Shown here piece by piece: positions 4,910-9,313 of a DNA stretch of 9,313 nucleotides. Source of the stretch: Clostridium sp. CAG:1000 (GTDB lineage Bacteria > Bacillota_I > Bacilli_A > RF39 > UBA660); the NCBI GenBank assembly GCA_000436975.1, contig HG000321.1, positions 1 to 9,313 of the forward strand, given 5' to 3'. Position numbers and translations under genes: made by a program. The notes under the pieces are model-generated. The model searched no databases and was not told where the DNA came from. It worked only from the letters and a program-made list of their open reading frames with translations. Each line of letters begins with the position of its first letter. The first letter of the stretch is position 1.

Positions 4910-6814
4910 TCATCTCTCCTTATAAAAATTTATTTTTACATATCCATTACCTGTATTTGTTCCACTTTCTGATTTTGAATCTTTTAGATTGCTACTTAAT
5001 ACATTAGATCCACCATATCCAGATTTATATTCCTTAGTACTAGTATCGCATCCATATTCGCAGGTATTGTGTCCTGTTTTACATGGATTATAGTAATTAT
5101 CACATCCAGATGCACACGTGTTTTCACCTGTTAAGCATGGATTTTCTCTTTCGTCACATTTTCTAACACACTGTTCCTCTTGAGTTTTACATTCATTAAT
5201 TATTTCATCATAACCGCATTTATCACAATTTGCATTAGTTACACTATCCGGATCTATCGCATCACCATAGGCTTCATGTCTACAAACGCCTGTTACTGAG
5301 AAAGAACCATTTTTTATTGCAGAACAAGCTGCTTCAACAGTTCCATATTTATCTATAGTTGTACTATATCTGTAAAAATTAGATTCTCCAAGACAGCCTT
5401 GGTTTGTGCAGCTACTCAATCCATTATATTTTCCATTTGTGCATTTACAAGAACCTGTTACTTTAAAATCAGGTTTAGCACGACATTTTTGTTCTGAAGC
5501 ATTATACACCATATTATAAGAACAAGTTGTTCCTTTATATGTACATGTTTTACATTTCCTATCATATCCTTCTTTGCAAACTTTTTTCGTACTTGCACAA
5601 TCATTACAATTATATTCTTCTTTGCCAGATACACATGTATTATGGCCCGTGTGACAACTACTACAATTATATGAAATAGTGCCACCAACGCAAGTATTTT
5701 CACCAGTATAGCAATCATTACAATTATATTTATAAGTATAATTATAACTTGAACCACCACCGCCATGATTAGTTCCATCGCTTCCTGCTTCTGCTCCTAC
5801 TGATGCACCACCTTTTGAATCTCCATTACCTCCGGCGTTAGCATCTTTGCCACCGCCTCCACCAGCAGCAATCATTAAATCTTCTCCGGAGGCATTAACA
5901 GTTGTAGCACCGCCACCATTATAATAACCAGAACCACCACCATTATAACCGTTTTCCCCACCTGTATTTATTACTAATTTCGTATCTTTTTCTAAATATA
6001 CTTTTCCATATGTATGTCCACCTTTTCCACCAGAACCGTTGCCTTGAGCTCCATAGGCATCTAATTCATAATATCCACTATATTTAACATCATACGTTTG
6101 TTCCTCTTCTTTATAAGAAATTGTTTTACCTGGATTTACAAATTTAACGGTACATTGGGTGTTTGCTAATATACTTTTAATATTTATTTTACCATTTTCA
6201 TACACAGCGTTCTGACTATTAGTACAACTAACGCTATCAAAAGCATAACCATTATTACCGACAACAGAAACACTTCCATCCATATCTTCAATAATATATA
6301 AAGGCGTAGTTGCCACTATTCCATTTTCTACAATTATTTTAACTTCAAATTGTCTTTTAGCAAATTCCCATGGATTAAGTCTTGTTCCTAAGCCAGTTAC
6401 TCTTGCACTACTTTTTGTAAAAGCAGTAACCCTTACACCTGACTTATTGCTTTGAGACACTGTATTATTTATATAATTATTATTTTTATATTCAGGATCT
6501 ACTATAGAATATTTACCATCTATATTTGAAATTATCCAAAAATTAAGACCATTATATAAATATTCTTTACCTATTTTAAATTCATCTTCATTTAATAGTC
6601 CTCCACTGCCTGTAAAATTACTAGATGAATTAACCTTTCCATTCTTATATATAAATTTATTATTGCTCATTGATATATATTTATCAACATCCTTATATGA
6701 ATTAATGTATGTTTTTGAAACATTCATAGACTCATTATATGTTCTTATTGATGTTGCTGCTTCAACATTCACAATAAATAAAATGCTTAATATTCCAACT
6801 AATACTTTTTTCAT
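4910..6814 (-). CDS. Secreted glycine-rich (ALK/LTK-type GRD) protein with a large Cys-rich insert
   Basis: 634 residues. Residues 1-19 are a signal peptide (MKK, hydrophobic core, VEA before ATSIR). Residues ~20-225 are an uncharacterised N-terminal region including GLGTRLNPWEF. Residues ~232-355 match the glycine-rich domain seen in ALK/LTK-type proteins and many bacterial surface proteins: sheet-forming YDVKYSGYYELDAYGAQGNG, then GGKGGHTYGKV, NGGGATTV and AAGGGGG. The usual GGSS...GNGYVKI end of that domain appears only at ~598-629. The ~235 residues between hold 30 Cys, including four tandem CxxCx6C units. No LPXTG or C-terminal helix is seen, so the protein may be free or wall-associated. 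It heads a two-gene unit with the lipoprotein, 2 nt apart. Function is unknown; surface binding is an inference. The stop is TGA. Confidence 0.85.
   Translation of the reverse strand: MKKVLVGILSILFIVNVEAATSIRTYNESMNVSKTYINSYKDVDKYISMSNNKFIYKNGKVNSSSNFTGSGGLLNEDEFKIGKEYLYNGLNFWIISNIDGKYSIVDPEYKNNNYINNTVSQSNKSGVRVTAFTKSSARVTGLGTRLNPWEFAKRQFEVKIIVENGIVATTPLYIIEDMDGSVSVVGNNGYAFDSVSCTNSQNAVYENGKINIKSILANTQCTVKFVNPGKTISYKEEEQTYDVKYSGYYELDAYGAQGNGSGGKGGHTYGKVYLEKDTKLVINTGGENGYNGGGSGYYNGGGATTVNASGEDLMIAAGGGGGKDANAGGNGDSKGGASVGAEAGSDGTNHGGGGSSYNYTYKYNCNDCYTGENTCVGGTISYNCSSCHTGHNTCVSGKEEYNCNDCASTKKVCKEGYDRKCKTCTYKGTTCSYNMVYNASEQKCRAKPDFKVTGSCKCTNGKYNGLSSCTNQGCLGESNFYRYSTTIDKYGTVEAACSAIKNGSFSVTGVCRHEAYGDAIDPDSVTNANCDKCGYDEIINECKTQEEQCVRKCDERENPCLTGENTCASGCDNYYNPCKTGHNTCEYGCDTSTKEYKSGYGGSNVLSSNLKDSKSESGTNTGNGYVKINFYKER
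4916..4921 (-). promoter_or_regulatory. RBS that sets the lipoprotein start at 4907
   Basis: AAGGAG lies inside the last codons of the upstream gene. It is only 2 nt from the ATG at 4913 but 8 nt from the in-frame ATG at 4907, so the second ATG is the likely start. The site and short gap imply translational coupling to the glycine-rich protein. Confidence 0.65.
5048..5158 (-). repeat. Second Cys array (Cx6Cx6Cx3, two units) in the glycine-rich protein
   Basis: Cys at residues 553/560/567, 571/578/585 and 589 give an 18-residue period. Both units carry the same TG[EH]NTC core as the first array but with a different N-terminal spacing (C-x6-C instead of CxxC). The array sits just before the returning end of the glycine-rich domain. 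Confidence 0.7.
5522..5728 (-). repeat. Four tandem CxxCx6C units in the glycine-rich protein
   Basis: Cys triplets fall at residues 365/368/375, 384/387/394, 403/406/413 and 421/424/431, a period of 19, 19 and 18 residues. The first two units share the pattern YNC-x-x-C-x-TG-[EH]-NTCV-x-G; the last two diverge. CxxC knuckles can bind metal or form disulfides; in an exported protein disulfides are more likely, but this is not decided by sequence. Confidence 0.75.
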
Positions 6815-6825
6815 ATAACCACCTA
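6815..6825 (-). promoter_or_regulatory. RBS that sets the glycine-rich protein start at 6814
   Basis: TAGGTGG lies 4 nt before the ATG at 6814. An in-frame ATG at 6829 lies upstream of this site, would add MVGGY before the signal peptide, and has no ribosome binding site. The start at 6814 gives a normal MKK-type signal peptide. Confidence 0.7.
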
Positions 6826-6833
6826 CCATAAAA

Positions 6834-6842
6834 ATTATATCA
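6834..6842 (-). promoter_or_regulatory. Extended -10 promoter for the glycine-rich protein/lipoprotein unit
   Basis: TGATATAAT on the minus strand is a perfect TATAAT with an extended -10 TG, 19 nt before the chosen ATG at 6814. I see no convincing -35 hexamer; the expected -35 position falls in the preceding terminator arm. The predicted leader is very short, just holding the Shine-Dalgarno sequence. Confidence 0.55.
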
Positions 6843-6849
6843 TGTCATA

Positions 6850-6881
6850 AAACAAAAAGGAATGTTTTTTCATTCCTTTTT
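6850..6881 (-). terminator. Intrinsic terminator after the InlB-repeat gene
   Basis: A perfect 11-bp inverted repeat (arms 6854-6864 and 6871-6881, AAAAAGGAATG/CATTCCTTTTT) has a 6-nt loop and lies 11 nt past the stop codon. On the minus-strand RNA the 3' arm ends in U5, followed by GUUUU. It separates the repeat protein gene from the glycine-rich protein unit. The A/T-rich arms could also terminate in the opposite direction. Confidence 0.9.
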
Positions 6882-6892
6882 AACTTTATTTA

Positions 6893-7279
6893 TTATATTT
6901 CAGGTTTTATAACCCAACCACCACCACACGAAGCATTTTTACACCAAGCAGTTAATTTAGAATAATAATATGTTTTTCCATTAAATGTTTTTGTAGTGGC
7001 CGTTCCATAACCAGGGTATCCTTTAGTTAATACGCCACCTTTATGGCTGAATTGACTTTCTTCAATCCATGCTGCTATAAATATTACATTAGAACTTGAT
7101 GAAATTGTTTTAACGTAGCATAATTCTGCACCCTTAGATATAAGACCTAATGTATCTGCTTGCATTTGGCCACAAGGAGATTTACTAGCATTAGTACAAG
7201 AAGATTCACCTTTCCATACAAATATATTACCAGCAGCTGTAATTGTCTTATCCGTACAATTATTTTGTGCTGCAAAAGT
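6893..7279 (-). other. Unrecognised Cys-containing C-terminal domain of the repeat protein
   Basis: The last ~128 residues, after the Ig-like segment, share no repeat motif with the rest. They hold six Cys (in NNCTDK, SSCTNA, SPCGQM, ELCYVK, AWCKNA and SCGGGW), aromatic residues (FVWKGE, FIAAWIEESQF, KTYYYSK) and end VIKPEI. The segment looks like a compact, disulfide-bonded extracellular domain. I do not recognise the family, and there is no sorting motif or membrane helix after it. Confidence 0.5.
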
Positions 7280-9313
7280 CTGAGGTATTATATTTATGTT
7301 TAGAATTACCGTACCTGTTTTGCCTTGATTATTAGTTGCAGTAATTCTTAGCTTTCTCTTACCAGTTGAACCTATACTTGTTGTTGCAGTATATGTATTA
7401 CCTGACTTAGTAGGAGATAGTTCATAAGAACCAGTAATGTCAGTATAACTTGTTTGTCCTGGTTTATTATATTCTAGTTTCATATTAGTTACTTCATTTG
7501 TATCAGTAGCCACTATGCTTAATGATAATGGCGCATAATATCCATCATCAAATGTACAAGAACCATGAGTTGTTGTATACGTACTAGTACATGTATTTGT
7601 ATAACCAGCAGATGTTGTAAACTTTACAGTTAGACTTGGGGGTGCTATGCGCTTACATACTCCATATAAAGTTAAATTACTACTACCATTAGCATTAGGT
7701 ACATATGTAGCACCAGATTCATATGTATATGTTGTTGCAGTTGATGAAGTTGCCCAACCACATTTGTATCCTGATTTAGTTATAGTTGGTAGGGTAACAC
7801 TTTTTTGAGTCCAATTGGCAGTCAATTTAACTGTTGCATTATTTGTCACAGTTAAATTCTTATAATATGTGTATGTTGACTTTGTACTACCGCTTGACCA
7901 TTGAGTATTAACTGAAGAGCTACTTGTTCCTCTCCTTGCCGTTGTTGTATTTAAGTTAGTTGCAGTCCATCCTGCGAATGTTTGTGCTGCACTTACAGAT
8001 GTCGAACTTATTGTAGCATTACTTGCATTTGTACCTCTACTCAAATTTATTGTTACTTTCTTACTAGGTTTTGATATATTTATGACATCTCCATATTTAG
8101 CAGAGGTAGGATGTGAACTTCCATGAGTTCCATTTGCTAAATTATAATTTATATTATAATTTATATAACTACAGTGAGCATAAAGCGTTCCATTATCACT
8201 ACTTGCAGTAACTGTCGTACTATTAGTTATTTTATTTCCTCCACTTGAAGAAGTATACCATCCATCAAAATTTTTGCCTGTTGTTAGAGCAATCGATGGA
8301 AGCCCATCTCCATCATCTGCATCTCCATATGTTTTACCAACAGTTGCAGTAACATATGAAACTCTAAGCGTACCACACCCATTAGCATCAAAACTTAATG
8401 TATATGAGTTGGCACTCCAATGAGCATAAAGTGTTATATTTCCTGTTGGTGTATATGTATTATTTACTTTAGTTCCTCCACTACTTGCTGTATACCATCC
8501 ACCAAATGTATATCCTAATTTAGTTGGTGTTGGTAGATTAACTGAATTATTTTTATAGTTTGCTGTTATATATCCGCTACCCTCACCATATGTATAAGTT
8601 GTTCCAGAGAATGTACCTGGGCTTGAATTATTCCATCCATTAAATGACTTTGTTGAAGTTATACTACTAACAGAACTTCCTCCATTTGTATCAAATGATA
8701 CTGTATAACCAGATGGAGGTATTGGATTTGGTATGTCAATTGTTGAACCTATTTTACCAGTATAATTCGTGTTTCCATAGATTGATGGCTTTGGATTAGC
8801 TCGTGGTTCTATTCTTGTCTTTTCAGTTGTCCCATTCCATGTTCCACCATTTGGATAAACATCTAATATATATGCATAATATGAGTAACATGCTTTTAAC
8901 GTTACATTACTTGTTGGTGTATAACTTTCTCCAGCATTACCAATAAAAGTACCGCTGCATCCATTACTATACCATCCTTTGAATTTATGTCCTGCTTTTG
9001 ATACACTTGGAAGTGTAATACTACCGTTATTATAATTAGCAGTTAATGTTGCATTTCCTGCTCCAAATGTGTATGTTGTTCCGCTTATACTTCCAGAACC
9101 ACTTAAACTCCAATTTGTAAATGTTCTTTGTGAAGTTATACTGTTAACATTATTTCCACCATCTGTATTAAATGATACTGTGTATCCCTTTGGTGTTGGA
9201 TTTGCTATTGACAATGTTGAATTAGTTGTCCCTGTCTTTGTTGAATTACTTGTTGTATTATTCCATGTTCCTCCATTTGGATTTATTGTTAATGTATATG
9301 AGTTAGCATTCCA
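6893..9313 (-). CDS. InlB B-repeat (Listeria-Bacteroides repeat) surface protein, 5' end outside the window
   Basis: The frame stays open to the right edge with no start or signal peptide, so the N-terminus is missing; 806 residues are visible. A TTG at 9214 is mid-repeat and not a credible start. The protein is Ser/Thr/Asn/Gly-rich and built of modules with InlB/Flg_new hallmarks: NGG turns, GYTF-GGWY, YTPTGNITLYAHW. Two long modules run in tandem (visible residues about 11-151 and 151-308). A shorter unit follows, then a divergent third module (about 418-553), an Ig-like beta segment (about 559-676, with ITATNNQGKTGTV) and an unrecognised Cys-containing C-terminal domain (about 679-806). 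No LPXTG signal or C-terminal membrane helix is visible, so anchoring is unknown. In known families such repeats form extracellular stalks in adhesins or internalins; that role is inferred here. The gene ends TAA and runs straight into a strong terminator. Confidence 0.85.
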   Translation of the reverse strand, partial: WNANSYTLTINPNGGTWNNTTSNSTKTGTTNSTLSIANPTPKGYTVSFNTDGGNNVNSITSQRTFTNWSLSGSGSISGTTYTFGAGNATLTANYNNGSITLPSVSKAGHKFKGWYSNGCSGTFIGNAGESYTPTSNVTLKACYSYYAYILDVYPNGGTWNGTTEKTRIEPRANPKPSIYGNTNYTGKIGSTIDIPNPIPPSGYTVSFDTNGGSSVSSITSTKSFNGWNNSSPGTFSGTTYTYGEGSGYITANYKNNSVNLPTPTKLGYTFGGWYTASSGGTKVNNTYTPTGNITLYAHWSANSYTLSFDANGCGTLRVSYVTATVGKTYGDADDGDGLPSIALTTGKNFDGWYTSSSGGNKITNSTTVTASSDNGTLYAHCSYINYNINYNLANGTHGSSHPTSAKYGDVINISKPSKKVTINLSRGTNASNATISSTSVSAAQTFAGWTATNLNTTTARRGTSSSSVNTQWSSGSTKSTYTYYKNLTVTNNATVKLTANWTQKSVTLPTITKSGYKCGWATSSTATTYTYESGATYVPNANGSSNLTLYGVCKRIAPPSLTVKFTTSAGYTNTCTSTYTTTHGSCTFDDGYYAPLSLSIVATDTNEVTNMKLEYNKPGQTSYTDITGSYELSPTKSGNTYTATTSIGSTGKRKLRITATNNQGKTGTVILNINIIPQTFAAQNNCTDKTITAAGNIFVWKGESSCTNASKSPCGQMQADTLGLISKGAELCYVKTISSSSNVIFIAAWIEESQFSHKGGVLTKGYPGYGTATTKTFNGKTYYYSKLTAWCKNASCGGGWVIKPEI
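7655..8062 (-). repeat. Divergent third InlB-type module
   Basis: The order of submotifs seen in units 1 and 2 returns in degenerate form: VTINLSRGTN, TFAGW, YTYYKNL, VKLTANW, SVTLPTITKSGYKCGW and NLTLYGVC. Between unit 2 and this copy (about 8063-8392) lies a shorter ordinary repeat containing FDGWYTSSSGG and GTLYAHC. Confidence 0.5.
8393..8862 (-). repeat. Long InlB-type tandem module, unit 2
   Basis: This is the second copy of the long module: PNGGTWN, GYTVSFDTNGG, TYTYGEG/ITANY, KLGYTFGGWY and ITLYAHW. It is the most consensus-like unit and has no Cys, unlike its neighbours. It differs from unit 1 by an extra linker of about 16 residues after PNGGTWN. Confidence 0.65.
8863..9283 (-). repeat. 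Long InlB-type tandem module, unit 1
   Basis: This protein-level repeat begins at PNGGTWN and contains GYTVSFNTDGG, a TYTFGAG/LTANY stretch and KAGHKFKGWY, ending near LKACY. GYTVSF recurs about 159 residues (477 nt) later in unit 2, in the same order of submotifs. The linker before GYTVSF is shorter here than in unit 2. Confidence 0.65.

Noticed and set aside
4564..5007. Plus-strand open frame of 147 codons
   Set aside because: It lies antisense to the lipoprotein gene and the end of the glycine-rich gene. Its Phe/Ser/Tyr-rich product is typical of reading AT-rich coding DNA backwards, and it has no credible RBS.
5522..5728. CxxC units as zinc ribbons or ferredoxin-type iron-sulfur motifs
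   Set aside because: The protein has a signal peptide and the spacing CxxCx6C with period 19 does not match a known cluster-binding arrangement. Disulfides are more likely, though this is not proven.
5458..5778. Minus-strand 106-codon frame inside the glycine-rich protein gene
   Set aside because: It is an out-of-frame reading of the Cys repeat region, with a low-complexity Ile/Val-rich product. The overlapping frame has a signal peptide and ordered repeats.
9212..9214. TTG at 9214 as the true start of the InlB-repeat gene
   Set aside because: The frame stays open for 33 more codons to the window edge with repeat sequence (NSYTLTINPNGGTW) in it. No RBS or signal peptide is present at the TTG.
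7655..9283. Repeats as a CRISPR array or DNA-level satellite
   Set aside because: The repeats are in frame, of protein-level similarity and long variable period, inside a continuous coding region.

Overview
The window looks like the chromosome of an AT-rich, Gram-positive-type bacterium of the Bacillota. The evidence is low G+C throughout, strong AGGAGG-type ribosome binding sites, extended -10 promoters, intrinsic terminators, a lipoprotein signal and exported Cys/Gly-rich or InlB-repeat proteins with no outer-membrane features. TGA is a real stop (end of arcA and of the Gly-rich gene) and Trp is written TGG, so this is the standard bacterial code, not the Mycoplasma code. A host-associated anaerobic Bacilli or Erysipelotrichia-like lineage is my inference. 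All six genes lie on the minus strand, so transcription runs from high to low coordinates.

Region 1 (9313 to 6850) is the 3' part of a large exported InlB-type repeat protein, open at the right edge. It has long tandem modules, an Ig-like segment and an unrecognised Cys-containing C-terminal domain, and ends at a perfect 11-bp terminator. Region 2 (6842 to 4504) is a two-gene unit with its own extended -10 promoter. It encodes a secreted ALK/LTK-type glycine-rich protein interrupted by a large Cys-rich insert, then a small lipoprotein, and ends at a terminator overlapping the lipoprotein stop. Regions 1 and 2 form a cell-surface block of unknown function.

Region 3 (about 4490 to 796) is an arginine deiminase (ADI) operon: arcA, then one long reading frame joining carbamate kinase (ArcC) to a YfcC/DcuC-type arginine/ornithine antiporter (ArcD). 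The two parts are joined in frame exactly where a kinase stop codon would be expected. The transporter part keeps an intact Shine-Dalgarno sequence and ATG inside the fused frame. Together they would import arginine, deiminate it to citrulline, export ornithine and make ATP from carbamoyl phosphate. The middle enzyme, ornithine carbamoyltransferase (arcB), is not in this window. Region 4 (721 to 44) is a small membrane-anchored extracellular protein of unknown role. The first ~27 bases resemble the terminus of an IS3-family element lying to the left.

The strongest candidate for something new is the ArcC-ArcD in-frame fusion with a preserved internal start. Next are the cysteine-rich array inserted in the glycine-rich domain and the uncharacterised C-terminal domain of the repeat protein. 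I see no CRISPR array, tRNA, rRNA, phage or recognisable defence system here.
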